This document shows positions 30,586 to 40,992 of a stretch of 64,000 nt of DNA, piece after piece; within the stretch, counting starts at the first letter, position 1; each line of letters begins with the position of its first letter. Made by a program: the position numbers and the translations under genes. The DNA comes from Demequina sp. NBRC 110051 (GTDB lineage Bacteria; Actinomycetota; Actinomycetes; Actinomycetales; Demequinaceae): positions 102,581 through 166,580 of the forward strand of contig NZ_BBRH01000013.1 of assembly GCF_002090055.1 (NCBI RefSeq). The letters are read 5' to 3'. Under the pieces are notes generated by a model. The model saw only the letters and a program-made list of their open reading frames with translations. It was not told the DNA's origin and did no database searches.

Positions 30586-31725
30586 TTAGCGGCGTTCGTC
30601 GGGCGCAGCATCGTGAGACAACGTACCGTCCGACACCGTGCCGTCGAGTTCGCCGCGGTCGCGGACGGCGCCGTCAGTAGCCGAGCCGCCCACGGCATCG
30701 GCGGTCGTGGCCTCGAGGGCCTCCACCTCGGCCTCTACCTGGGCGGCGACGTCCGCCGACTTCCCGCGCGTCGCGATGAGGCTCGCGACGGTTGCGACCA
30801 CGAGGATGCCGATGATGACCGTCAGCGAGGTCCCGGTCGAGATCTCGGGGACCTCGAGGTGCTCGCCGCCGTTGATGAACGGCAGGTTGTTCTCGTGCAG
30901 GGCGTGAAGGACCAGCTTGACGCCGATAAACGCAAGGATCGCCGCGAGCCCGTAGTGGAGGAACACCAGGCGCTGCAGCAGACCCTGGACAAGGAAGTAC
31001 AGCTGGCGCAGACCCAACAGCGCGAACGCATTCGCGGTGAACACGATGAAGGGGTCCTGGGTGAGCCCGAAGATCGCGGGGATCGAGTCGAGCGCGAACA
31101 GCACGTCGGTGGACCCGATCGCGACCATGACCAGCAGCATGGGCGTCGCCATGCGGCGGCCCATCTCACGGACGAACACGTGGCCCTCGCGGTAGCCGTC
31201 GGTGACGGGGAACAGGCGACGCACGCCGCGCACCAGGCGGCCTTCCTCGTATTCTTCCTCGGCGTCTTCGTCCTTGTTCTCGCGCGCCAAGCCCCAGGCG
31301 GTGTAGATGAGGAACGCGCCGAACACGTAGAACAGCGCCGAGAACGCGTCGAGCGCTGCGGCGCCCGCCGCGATGAACACTCCACGCAGCACCAGCGCGA
31401 TGGCGATGCCCACGAGAAGCACGCGCGAACGGTACTTGGGCGGCACCGCGAAGCGGGTCATGATGACCAGGAAGACGAAGAGGTTGTCGACGGACAGTGC
31501 CTTCTCCGTGATGTAGCCCGCGAAGAACTCGCCGGTGACGAACTCGTCATGCCACACATGCAGCACCACGCCGAAGATGATGGCGAGTGCAATGTAGAAC
31601 AGCGACCAAAGCGCCGACTCCTTGAAGGACGGCTCGTGCGGCTTGCGGATCACCACCGCGAAGTCAAAGACGAACAGGCCGACGATCAGCGCTATCGTCG
31701 CGGTCCAAACAAGGGGATCAGTCAC
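30586..31725 (-). CDS. TerC family membrane protein (probable Mn2+ exporter, Alx/TerC-like)
   Basis: A 379-residue protein with about nine membrane segments. The two acidic membrane motifs of the family are present, EKALSVDNLFVF and STDVLFALDSIPAIFG, which are thought to bind the metal. The central cytoplasmic loop is acidic (DEDAEEEYEEG). After the last membrane segment there is a variable hydrophilic tail of about 60 residues rich in Ala, Asp and Gly. Close homologues export manganese. No yybP-ykoY riboswitch fits into the 50 bases between it and uvrB. A near copy of the repeat lies in the tail (ADAV). Confidence 0.9.
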   Translation of the reverse strand: MTDPLVWTATIALIVGLFVFDFAVVIRKPHEPSFKESALWSLFYIALAIIFGVVLHVWHDEFVTGEFFAGYITEKALSVDNLFVFLVIMTRFAVPPKYRSRVLLVGIAIALVLRGVFIAAGAAALDAFSALFYVFGAFLIYTAWGLARENKDEDAEEEYEEGRLVRGVRRLFPVTDGYREGHVFVREMGRRMATPMLLVMVAIGSTDVLFALDSIPAIFGLTQDPFIVFTANAFALLGLRQLYFLVQGLLQRLVFLHYGLAAILAFIGVKLVLHALHENNLPFINGGEHLEVPEISTGTSLTVIIGILVVATVASLIATRGKSADVAAQVEAEVEALEATTADAVGGSATDGAVRDRGELDGTVSDGTLSHDAAPDERR

Positions 31726-31775
31726 CGGGCAATCCTAGGTCAGGAGTCCCGGGTGCGATGCCGTCGCGCCGGCCA

Positions 31776-33845
<2,070 letters not shown>

Positions 33846-33879
33846 ACTCCTACCGTACGCGGGGCCGCCGACATCGTTG

Positions 33880-33895
33880 ACGGCCGATGCCGTGG
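33880..33895 (-). repeat. 16-base iterated motif, copy 3
   Basis: On the minus strand CCACGGCATCGGCCGT, four bases after the coaE stop codon; the stop plus spacer plus motif is identical to the end of pgl. Confidence 0.85.
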
Positions 33896-33899
33896 CTGG

Positions 33900-34511
33900 C
33901 TAGCGCTTGCGCCGCCCCTGCGTGGGAACGTGGGTCCGCCACAACTCGTCGACCTGCGCGCGCAGCCGATCCGCGGTGCCCGAGCCGTCGAGAACCACAT
34001 CGGCGATGGCCGCCCGCTGCGCGTCGGTGGCCTGCGCGGCGAGGCGGCCCCTGGCCTGTTCCTCCGTCAACCCCCGGGAATCGATCATGCGCGCCACACG
34101 CACGTCGTCCGGCGCGGCGATCGTCACCACAAGGTCGAACCCGGTGCCCTGGCCGCTCTCTGCCAGCAGCGGGATGTCGTGCACCACCACCTGCACGCCG
34201 TCGAGCCGCGCCTGACGGTCGGCCGCGCGGCCCATCGCGTACACGGACGGGTGGACAATCGCGTTGAGGCGCTCGCGCGCGCCGGGGTCGTTGAACACGA
34301 TGGCGGCCAGGGCCGGACGGTCTAGTGCCCCGTCCTTGAGGACGCGGTCGCCGAACTCGCGCACGATGTCGACCAACCCGGCCGATCCGGGCTCGACGGC
34401 GCGTCGCGCCAGGACATCGTGATCCACCACGCGCGCGCCGAGTTCGGCAAAGTGCGCTGACGCGGTGGACTTGCCGGCAGCGATGCCGCCCGTGAGGCCG
34501 ATGCGAAGCAT
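33900..34511 (-). CDS. coaE: Dephospho-CoA kinase
   Basis: CoaE does the last step of CoA synthesis. The 203-residue protein begins MLRIGLTGGIAAGKSTASAHF with its P-loop, followed by VVDHDVLARRAVEPG (substrate Asp) and VVHDIPLLAESG. The lid arginines appear in RMIDSRGLTEEQARGRLAAQ. Actinobacteria such as mycobacteria carry a C-terminal GrpB-like extension in this position of the genome; here the protein ends without it. It is between rpsA and uvrB, the usual place. Confidence 0.95.
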   Translation of the reverse strand: MLRIGLTGGIAAGKSTASAHFAELGARVVDHDVLARRAVEPGSAGLVDIVREFGDRVLKDGALDRPALAAIVFNDPGARERLNAIVHPSVYAMGRAADRQARLDGVQVVVHDIPLLAESGQGTGFDLVVTIAAPDDVRVARMIDSRGLTEEQARGRLAAQATDAQRAAIADVVLDGSGTADRLRAQVDELWRTHVPTQGRRKR

Positions 34512-34553
34512 GGGGTGAGTCTGTCAGGAACCGTAGGGCGGATGCCAACCCGG

Positions 34554-34569
34554 CCACGGCATCGGCCGT
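34554..34569 (+). repeat. 16-base iterated motif, copy 4
   Basis: CCACGGCATCGGCCGT in the non-coding spacer upstream of coaE. It is the one copy whose orientation is opposite to the neighbouring transcripts. Confidence 0.8.
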
Positions 34570-34617
34570 TCTCACGAGTCCGTTCCTGGTGACCCAAGAT
34601 CCGCCACGACCCCCCCC

Positions 34618-34643
34618 TGGCGCAAGTGTCCTCACTTGCGCCA
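34618..34643. repeat. 11-bp perfect inverted repeat between rpsA and coaE
   Basis: TGGCGCAAGTG and its exact complement flank a 4-base loop (TCCT). It lies 40 bases beyond the rpsA terminator stem on the minus strand and just after a C-run. It could be a second terminator or a protein-binding palindrome. Confidence 0.6.
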
Positions 34644-34683
34644 CCAGCGAGGGGGCGGGCGCGATCGGCGCGGCCGGAGACGA

Positions 34684-34719
34684 CGAAGGCCCCCGACCGC
34701 GGACGGTCGGGGGCCTTCG
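34684..34719 (-). terminator. Terminator after rpsA
   Basis: Perfect 16-bp stem (34684-34699 with 34704-34719) and 4-base loop, beginning 9 bases after the rpsA stop on the minus strand. It ends TTCG/TCG without a long T-run. Confidence 0.8.
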
Positions 34720-34728
34720 GGGATCGGC

Positions 34729-36222
34729 TTAGTTGCCGGTCAGCTTCTCACGCAGGGCGGCGAGACGCTCGTCAGAGGCGAGCGTGCCCGCGTCCGACGA
34801 CTCGTCGTGCGACGAGTACGACGCACCGGCGTCGCGCTTGCCACCGCGGCGGGGAGCACCAGCGCCCGCGGCGGGCTCGGACGTCTCGGCCTCGGCGGCC
34901 TGCTCGTCCTGCTTCGCCACGAACTTCTTGTGCGCCTCCCAGCGCTCGTGGGCCTTGGCGTACTCGGCCTCCCAGGCCTCGCGAGCCTCGTCGTAGCCCT
35001 CGAGCCACTCCTGGGTCTCGGAGTCGAAGCCCTCGGGGTACTTGTAGTTGCCCTGGTCGTCGTACTCGGCGGTCATGCCGTACAGCGCGGGGTCGAAGTC
35101 CTCGCCGGCCGGGTCGACACCCTCATTGGCCTGCTTGATCGACAGCGAGATGCGGCGACGCTCGAGGTCGATGTCGATGATCTTGACGAAGACCTCTTCA
35201 TCGGCCTGGACGACCTGCTCGGGCAGGTCGACGTGGCGCACGGCGAGCTCGGAGATGTGCACGAGGCCCTCGATGCCGTCGTAAACGCGCACGAACGCGC
35301 CGAACGGGACGAGCTTGGTGACCTTGCCGGGCACAATCTGGCCGATGGCGTGGGTGCGGGCGTAGACGGCCCACGGGTCCTCCTGCGTCGCCTTCAGCGA
35401 CAGGGAGACACGCTCGCGGTCCATGTCGATGTCGAGAACCTCGACCTCGACCTCCTGGCCCACCGACACGACCTCGTTGGGGTGGTCGATGTGCTTCCAG
35501 GACAGCTCCGACACGTGCACGAGGCCGTCGACGCCGCCGAGGTCCACGAACGCACCGAAGTTGACGATCGAGGAGACGACACCCTTGCGGACCTGGCCGG
35601 GCTGCAGCGCGGTGAGGAACGACGAGCGCACCTCGGACTGGGTCTGCTCGAGGAAGGCACGGCGCGACAGGACCACGTTGTTGCGGTTCTTGTCGAGCTC
35701 GATGATCTTCGCCTCGATCTGCTGACCGATGTAGGGCGCGAGGTCGCGCACGCGGCGCATCTCGACGAGCGAGGCGGGGAGGAAGCCACGCAGGCCGATG
35801 TCCACGATGAGGCCGCCCTTGACGACCTCGATCACGGAACCGGTCACCACGCCGTCCTCGTCCTTGATCTTCTCGATCGAGCCCCAGGCACGCTCGTACT
35901 GGGCACGCTTCTTCGAGAGGATCAGGCGACCCTCCTTGTCCTCCTTCTGGAGGACGAGCGCCTCGACGGTGTCGCCAACGTTGACGACCTCGTCCGGGTT
36001 CGCGTCGTGGCGGATCGACAGCTCACGCGAGGGGATGACGCCCTCGGTCTTGTAGCCGATGTCGAGCAGGACCTCGTCACGGTCAACCTTGACGATGGTG
36101 CCCTCGACGAGGTCGCCGTCGTCAAAGTTCTTGATGGTCGCGTCGACGGCTGCGAGGAAGTCCTCAGCGGAGCCGATGTCGTTGACGGCGATAGGGGTGG
36201 ACTCGGGGGTGGATACGGACAT
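34729..36222 (-). CDS. rpsA: 30S ribosomal protein S1
   Basis: A 497-residue S1 protein. Four S1 (OB-fold) domains can be followed: VEGTIVKVDRDEVLLDIGYK, VTGSVIEVVKGGLIVDIGLR, KGVVSSIVNFGAFVDLGGVD and PGKVTKLVPFGAFVRVYDGI. The third and fourth are the best conserved, as expected for RNA binding. The C-terminal 120 residues are acidic and low in complexity, a common actinobacterial feature that replaces two S1 domains of the E. coli protein. Start is ATG 36222 (MSVSTPESTP). It has its own promoter and structured leader. Confidence 0.97.
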   Translation of the reverse strand: MSVSTPESTPIAVNDIGSAEDFLAAVDATIKNFDDGDLVEGTIVKVDRDEVLLDIGYKTEGVIPSRELSIRHDANPDEVVNVGDTVEALVLQKEDKEGRLILSKKRAQYERAWGSIEKIKDEDGVVTGSVIEVVKGGLIVDIGLRGFLPASLVEMRRVRDLAPYIGQQIEAKIIELDKNRNNVVLSRRAFLEQTQSEVRSSFLTALQPGQVRKGVVSSIVNFGAFVDLGGVDGLVHVSELSWKHIDHPNEVVSVGQEVEVEVLDIDMDRERVSLSLKATQEDPWAVYARTHAIGQIVPGKVTKLVPFGAFVRVYDGIEGLVHISELAVRHVDLPEQVVQADEEVFVKIIDIDLERRRISLSIKQANEGVDPAGEDFDPALYGMTAEYDDQGNYKYPEGFDSETQEWLEGYDEAREAWEAEYAKAHERWEAHKKFVAKQDEQAAEAETSEPAAGAGAPRRGGKRDAGASYSSHDESSDAGTLASDERLAALREKLTGN

Positions 36223-36263
36223 TAAGGAGTGACTCCGATGGACAATGGATGAGTAGTGGAATT

Positions 36264-36301
36264 TTCGTTGGCCTCGCGCGCGGGCGCACGTAGCCAACGA
36301 A
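36264..36301 (-). promoter_or_regulatory. Stem in the rpsA 5' leader
   Basis: TTCGTTGGC and its exact complement are 20 bases apart. On the minus strand the stem would sit at the very start of the rpsA transcript predicted from the promoter next to it, a possible site for autoregulation by S1. Confidence 0.4.
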
Positions 36302-36302
36302 C

Positions 36303-36332
36303 AGTGTAGCCCTTATTGCGGCTCACGCACAA
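36303..36332 (-). promoter_or_regulatory. Predicted rpsA promoter
   Basis: On the minus strand TTGTGC (36332-36327) and TACACT (36308-36303) are separated by 18 bases, a good match to a SigA-type promoter. Transcription would begin near 36297, about 75 bases before the ATG. Confidence 0.45.
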
Positions 36333-36386
36333 AGCGAGGCGGCACACATCACGCACGCAGCGTCGCGGGGTGGCCGACGAGGCGTG

Positions 36387-36785
36387 CTAGTTGAGGTCCT
36401 CGCGAATGCTCTGAATGATGTCCGTCGTGGAGACCTCCGCGGTGCGCGGCAGGTACACGACCTCGCACAGGTCGCCCCAGTGGTCGAACTTGCCGGCCCA
36501 GTCGTCGCCCATGACGAGCACGTCGGCGGCGTGGTCCTTGATGTACTGACCCTTGAGCTCGAGGGACTCCTCGACGAACACCTCGTCCACGCATGCGAGC
36601 GACTTCACGATCGCCATCCGGTGCTCCTCGCGGTAGACCGGGTAGCGGCCCTTCTTGGAGAAGTTCAGCGCGTCGGACGAGACCCCGACCGTCAGGTGAT
36701 CGCCCATCTCCGCGGCACGCACCAGCATGTTGACGTGGCCGATGTGGAACACGTCAAAGGTGCCGAAGGTGATCACGCGGGTCAT
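36387..36785 (-). CDS. TagD-like nucleotidyltransferase (glycerol-3-phosphate cytidylyltransferase family)
   Basis: A 132-residue cytidylyltransferase-fold protein. It has the HxGH motif in GTFDVFHIGHVNML and the second signature as RTAEVSTTDII (family RTxGISTT). The length matches TagD, which makes CDP-glycerol for wall teichoic acid. There are no other teichoic acid genes nearby, so a different alcohol phosphate is possible. It lies 164 bases upstream of rpsA and 30 bases downstream of pfkA. Confidence 0.85.
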   Translation of the reverse strand: MTRVITFGTFDVFHIGHVNMLVRAAEMGDHLTVGVSSDALNFSKKGRYPVYREEHRMAIVKSLACVDEVFVEESLELKGQYIKDHAADVLVMGDDWAGKFDHWGDLCEVVYLPRTAEVSTTDIIQSIREDLN

Positions 36786-36815
36786 GGGCGACCATCGTAC
36801 GGGAACGTCACCGTG

Positions 36816-37838
36816 TCACAGCCCCCAGGCGGCCTGGAGCAGCTCCTCGGGAACGTACTTGGTCTTGCCTGCCATCGTCTCGAAGGGCAGCATCTCGACC
36901 TTTTCCCCGCGAAGCGCGGTGAAGGTGCCGTAGTTGCCGGCGACGGCGGCGTCGATCGCAGCGATGCCGAAGCGAGTGGCGAGCAGTCGGTCGGTCGCCG
37001 TGGGCACGCCGCCGCGCTGGACGTAGCCGAGCGTCGTCAGGCGCGCCTCGAAGCCGGTGAGGCGTTCGATGGCGCGGGTGACCTGCGATCCGATCTGGCC
37101 CGCGATGGGGTTGCCCTTGGCGTCGAGGGTGTCGTCCGCCTCCCAGGCCGAACCCTCGGCCGGAACCGCGCCCTCGGCGACCGCGACGATCGAGAAGTTC
37201 TTGTAACGGTGACGGTGGCGCAGCTTCTTTGCGATGACCTCGATGTCGAAGGGCGACTCGGGGGCCAGGATGATGTCAGCGCCGCCGGCGATGCCCGCGG
37301 TGACGGAGATCCAGCCGCAGTGGCGACCCATGAGCTCGACCACCATCACGCGGTTGTGCGACTCGGCGGTGGAGTGCAGGCGGTCGATGGCCTCCGTGGC
37401 GATCGTGACCGCGGTGTCGAAGCCGATCGACGAGTCGGTGCCGACCACGTCGTTGTCGATCGTCTTCGGGATGCCGATCACCGGCACCCCGGCCTTCGCC
37501 TGCACCTTGGACGCCGCGCGCAGCGTGCCGTCGCCGCCAATGCAGATGAGGGCGTCGATCTTCTCGTCCTCGACGGTCTGCGCGACGGCTTCGAGTCCGC
37601 CCTCGACCTTGTGAGGGTGGCAGCGCGCGGTACCGAGCATGGTGCCGCCGTGCACGAGGATGCCGCTCACGTCATCCCTGGTCAGGGGCACGGCGTCGCC
37701 GTCGATGACGCCCTGCCAGCCGTTGTGGAAGCCCACGATCGAGCATCCGTGCTCCGAGGTGCCGCGCTTGACGACGGCACGAATGGCAGCGTTCAGGCCG
37801 GGGCAGTCTCCCCCGCCAGTCAGGATTCCAATCCGCAT
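36816..37838 (-). CDS. pfkA: 6-phosphofructokinase
   Basis: A 340-residue PFKA-fold enzyme phosphorylating fructose 6-phosphate. The N-terminal loop is GGGDCPGLNAAIRAVV, the catalytic motif is PKTIDNDVVGTD with catalytic Asp128, and the sugar-binding blocks are MGRHCGWI and EGGLEAV. Residues 101-105 read GGDGT, with Gly where PPi-dependent enzymes have Asp, but residue 125 is Lys (PKTIDND), as often in PPi-type enzymes. The phosphoryl donor is therefore uncertain, as is usual for this actinobacterial clade. It lies directly downstream of polA. Confidence 0.93.
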   Translation of the reverse strand: MRIGILTGGGDCPGLNAAIRAVVKRGTSEHGCSIVGFHNGWQGVIDGDAVPLTRDDVSGILVHGGTMLGTARCHPHKVEGGLEAVAQTVEDEKIDALICIGGDGTLRAASKVQAKAGVPVIGIPKTIDNDVVGTDSSIGFDTAVTIATEAIDRLHSTAESHNRVMVVELMGRHCGWISVTAGIAGGADIILAPESPFDIEVIAKKLRHRHRYKNFSIVAVAEGAVPAEGSAWEADDTLDAKGNPIAGQIGSQVTRAIERLTGFEARLTTLGYVQRGGVPTATDRLLATRFGIAAIDAAVAGNYGTFTALRGEKVEMLPFETMAGKTKYVPEELLQAAWGL

Positions 37839-37851
37839 GCCCTCACCCTAT

Positions 37852-40509
37852 CTAGTGGCCCGCCGTGCGCCAGTTCGACCCACGTCCTACATTCACGTCC
37901 AAAGGAACTGATAGGTCGGCCGCGGCATGCATCTGCTCGACGAGAATTTGCTCCACCGCGTCCTCCTCGCCGGGCGCAACCTCGAGCACCAGCTCGTCGT
38001 GCACCTGCAGCAGCTGCCGTGACGACAGTTTGCCTGCCGCAAGCGCTTCGTCGACGCCCAGCATCGCCTTCTTAATGATGTCGGCAGCCGAGCCCTGGAT
38101 GGGGGCGTTCAGCGCCACGCGCTCTGCGATGTCGCGGCGTTGGCGGTTGGTCGACGTGAGGTCGGGGATGTAGCGGCGCCGGCCCATGATGGTCTCGGTG
38201 TAGCCCACCTGGCGCGCCTGCTCGACGACCGAGTGGAGGTAGTCGCGCACGCCGCCGAAGCGCGCGAAGTAGTCGTCCATGAGCTTCTGCGCCTCACCCA
38301 CCGGGAGCGACAACTGACGCGCCAGACCGAACGACGACAGCCCATAGGCCAGCCCGTAGCTCATCGCCTTGACCTTGGAACGCATCTCGGAGGAGACATC
38401 GGCCGGCTCCACGCCGAACACGCGCGCGCCCACGAACCTGTGCAGGTCCTCCCCCGCACGGAAGGCCTCGATCAGACCCTCGTCCCCGGACAGGTGGGCC
38501 ATAATCCGCATCTCGATCTGGCTGTAGTCCGCCGTCAGGAGCGTCACGTAACCGTCGCCGACCACAAAGGCCTCGCGGATGCGGTGGCCCTCCTCGGTGC
38601 GGATCGGGATGTTCTGCAGGTTGGGGTCCTTCGAGCTGAGGCGCCCTGTGGACGCGACCACCTGGGAGAACGTGGTGTGGATGCGTCCGTCAGAACGCAC
38701 CGCCTGCGCGAGGGTCTCGATGATCTGCCCCAGCTTGGACGCGTCCCTGTGCGCGAGCAGCGCCTCGAGGAACGGGTGCGGGTTCTTGGCCTGCAGGTCC
38801 GCGAGCGAGGCCGCATCCGTGGAGTAGCCGGTCTTGATCTTCTTGGTCTTGGGCATGCCGAGCCGTTCAAACAGCACCTCCTGGAGCTGCTTGGGGCTTC
38901 CCAGGTTGACCTGGTCTCCACCGATCGACGCATACGCGGCCTCCGCCGCGGCATCGGCCCGTCCCGCGGCAGCGTCACGCCGCTCGCTCATCGCCGCCCC
39001 GTCGACCGCCATGCCCGCGTGTTCCATGTGGGCGAGCACTGTGACGAGTGGGATCTCCAGGTCGCGGTACAGATCGGTCATGCCGCGCCGGTCCACCTCC
39101 GCGTGCAGTTCCGCCGCCAGCGCCTCGACATGGGCCGCGGCTTGTCCCGCCGCCTGCGCGGCCGAAGAACCGAGTCCCAGGTCCAACTCCCCAGCTCCGC
39201 CGCCACCGGCGACAGTGATCCCGAGGTAGCGCTGCAGCACCGACTCAAGGTCGAACCCGCGCTGGTCGGCGTTGACGAGGAACGCCGCGATTTGGGTGTC
39301 GCCCGCGATCCCGCGCAAGGTGATGCCGCGGGACTGCAGCGCGTGCCACGCGTCCTTCGCGGCGTGAGCCACCACCGCGACGTCCGCGTTCTCGAGCCAT
39401 GCGGTGAGCGCACGCTCGTCGTCGCCCGACAGGTCGCTCAGGTCGATCCCCCACGCCCGACCTGCCTGCGCGACACCGAGCGCCCACGCGTCGGCGTCGG
39501 GGCCGATGCGCCCGTCAACATGGATGACCACCTCACCCGTGAGCGCGGCCACCCGGGCGACGGCGCCGTCGACGGTCACTTCGACCTCGTCGGGCTCTTC
39601 GGGGGCGGCCTCGGTCGAATCCCCCACGACGAGCGGCATCAGGCGCTCGCGCAGCGTGCGGAACTGCAGCGCGTCGCACACCTGGTGGACGGCGGCGGCG
39701 TCGGCCCCTTCGTACTCGAGCGAATCCAAGGTCACCTCGACCTCGAGGTCGTCCAGCAGGCGGTTAAGGCGACGGTTAGTGCGCACCTGGTCGAGGTGGT
39801 CGCGCAGGCTCTGCCCGGCCTTGCCGGGGACGTCCTCCGCCTTGGCGAGGATGCCCTCAAGACCGTCATAGGCGTTGATCCACTTGGCCGCTGTCTTTGG
39901 CCCCACACCAGGTACGCCGGGAAGGTTGTCGCTGGTCTCGCCCACCAGCGCCGCCAACTCGGGGTACTGGTGAGGTGCGACGCCGTATTTCTCCGCCACC
40001 GCATCGGGCGTGAAGAACACGAGATCGGAGACGCCCTTACGGGGATACAGCAGCGTGACGTCGTCGGTCACCAGCTGAATGGTGTCGCGGTCGCCCGAGA
40101 CCACCAACACGCGCATGCCGGCCTCACGGCCCTGGCGCGCGTACGTCGCGAGCAGGTCGTCCGCCTCGTAACGCTCCTTGTCGACCGCCGTGATCCGCAG
40201 CGCATCGAGCATCTCGCGGATGAGCGGCACCTGCGGCTCAAACTCCGGAGGCGTGGCATCGCGGGTGCCCTTGTACGACGGCAGTTCCTCGGTGCGGAAC
40301 GTACCGCCGGGAAGGTCGAATGCCACGGCCACGTGCGTGGGCCGGTGCTCCTTCATGAGCGTCGCGAGCATGGTCGTGAAGCCGTAGACGGCATTGGTGG
40401 GGACGCCGGTCTCCGTCGCGAAATTCTCGACGGGTAGACCGAAAAATGCCCGGAATGCCATAGAAAGGCCGTCGATCAGCAGCAGCGTTGGTCGTGTTTC
40501 ATCGCTCAC
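37852..40509 (-). CDS. polA: DNA polymerase I
   Basis: An 885-residue polymerase acting in repair and Okazaki fragment processing. The first 300 residues are the 5'-3' FEN-type nuclease (LLLIDGLSMAFRAFFG, then ALVGETSDNLPGVPGVGPKT). The middle 3'-5' exonuclease-like domain lacks the metal-binding DxE: the strand reads VVIHVDGRIG, so proofreading is probably absent. The polymerase domain has LLTADYSQIEMRIMAHLS (motif A), RSKVKAMSYGLAYGLS (O-helix, with Tyr at the position that relaxes sugar discrimination) and QVHDELVLEV (motif C). The start is GTG 40509, only 18 bases from the divergent gene. Confidence 0.97.
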   Translation of the reverse strand: MSDETRPTLLLIDGLSMAFRAFFGLPVENFATETGVPTNAVYGFTTMLATLMKEHRPTHVAVAFDLPGGTFRTEELPSYKGTRDATPPEFEPQVPLIREMLDALRITAVDKERYEADDLLATYARQGREAGMRVLVVSGDRDTIQLVTDDVTLLYPRKGVSDLVFFTPDAVAEKYGVAPHQYPELAALVGETSDNLPGVPGVGPKTAAKWINAYDGLEGILAKAEDVPGKAGQSLRDHLDQVRTNRRLNRLLDDLEVEVTLDSLEYEGADAAAVHQVCDALQFRTLRERLMPLVVGDSTEAAPEEPDEVEVTVDGAVARVAALTGEVVIHVDGRIGPDADAWALGVAQAGRAWGIDLSDLSGDDERALTAWLENADVAVVAHAAKDAWHALQSRGITLRGIAGDTQIAAFLVNADQRGFDLESVLQRYLGITVAGGGGAGELDLGLGSSAAQAAGQAAAHVEALAAELHAEVDRRGMTDLYRDLEIPLVTVLAHMEHAGMAVDGAAMSERRDAAAGRADAAAEAAYASIGGDQVNLGSPKQLQEVLFERLGMPKTKKIKTGYSTDAASLADLQAKNPHPFLEALLAHRDASKLGQIIETLAQAVRSDGRIHTTFSQVVASTGRLSSKDPNLQNIPIRTEEGHRIREAFVVGDGYVTLLTADYSQIEMRIMAHLSGDEGLIEAFRAGEDLHRFVGARVFGVEPADVSSEMRSKVKAMSYGLAYGLSSFGLARQLSLPVGEAQKLMDDYFARFGGVRDYLHSVVEQARQVGYTETIMGRRRYIPDLTSTNRQRRDIAERVALNAPIQGSAADIIKKAMLGVDEALAAGKLSSRQLLQVHDELVLEVAPGEEDAVEQILVEQMHAAADLSVPLDVNVGRGSNWRTAGH

Positions 40510-40527
40510 TATGCAAACCTATACGCC

Positions 40528-40941
40528 ATGACCGACAACGACGCGGCCAGCGATCGGCAGTTCGCCGACGACACGCTCATCTCCCGGATGGGCATGTCCA
40601 TCGTGTCCGCCACCGCCGAGCGCGTCGAGGGGACGATGCCCGTCGAGGGCAATCGCCAACCGTATGGGCTGCTGCATGGAGGCGCGTCTGCCGCGCTCGC
40701 CGAGACCCTCGGCTCCATCGCCGCCATGCATCACGCGGGTCCCGACCACATCGCCGTCGGCATCGAGCTCAGCATCTCCCATCACCGTTCTGCAACGTCG
40801 GGGATCGTGACGGGTGTCGCCGAGGCGGTCCACCTGGGCCGCACCGTGGCGACGTACGCCGTGCGCATTGAGGACGAAACGGGACGGCTCTTGGCCACCT
40901 CCCGCCTCACATGCGCCATTCGAAGCAGACCCGCCACATAG
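40528..40941 (+). CDS. PaaI-family hotdog thioesterase
   Basis: A 137-residue hotdog-fold thioesterase. The conserved block QPYGLLHGGASAALAETLGS holds the active-site HGG and the catalytic acid, and HHRSATSGIVTG follows. Close relatives hydrolyse phenylacetyl-CoA, 1,4-dihydroxy-2-naphthoyl-CoA or other acyl-CoAs; the substrate cannot be told here. It is divergent from polA with an 18-base spacer, so the transcript may be leaderless. Confidence 0.88.
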   Translation: MTDNDAASDRQFADDTLISRMGMSIVSATAERVEGTMPVEGNRQPYGLLHGGASAALAETLGSIAAMHHAGPDHIAVGIELSISHHRSATSGIVTGVAEAVHLGRTVATYAVRIEDETGRLLATSRLTCAIRSRPAT

Positions 40942-40992
40942 GCGAAACATTCGGGGCGTACGTTGAGCCGCAATCCAACCTGGAGGGGACCC

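Noticed and set aside
31726..31775. A manganese riboswitch (yybP-ykoY) in front of terC
   Set aside because: The gap between uvrB and terC is only 50 bases and shows no such structure.
33846..33899. A LexA box before uvrB
   Set aside because: No TCGAAC-N4-GTTCGA or close variant is present in this stretch.
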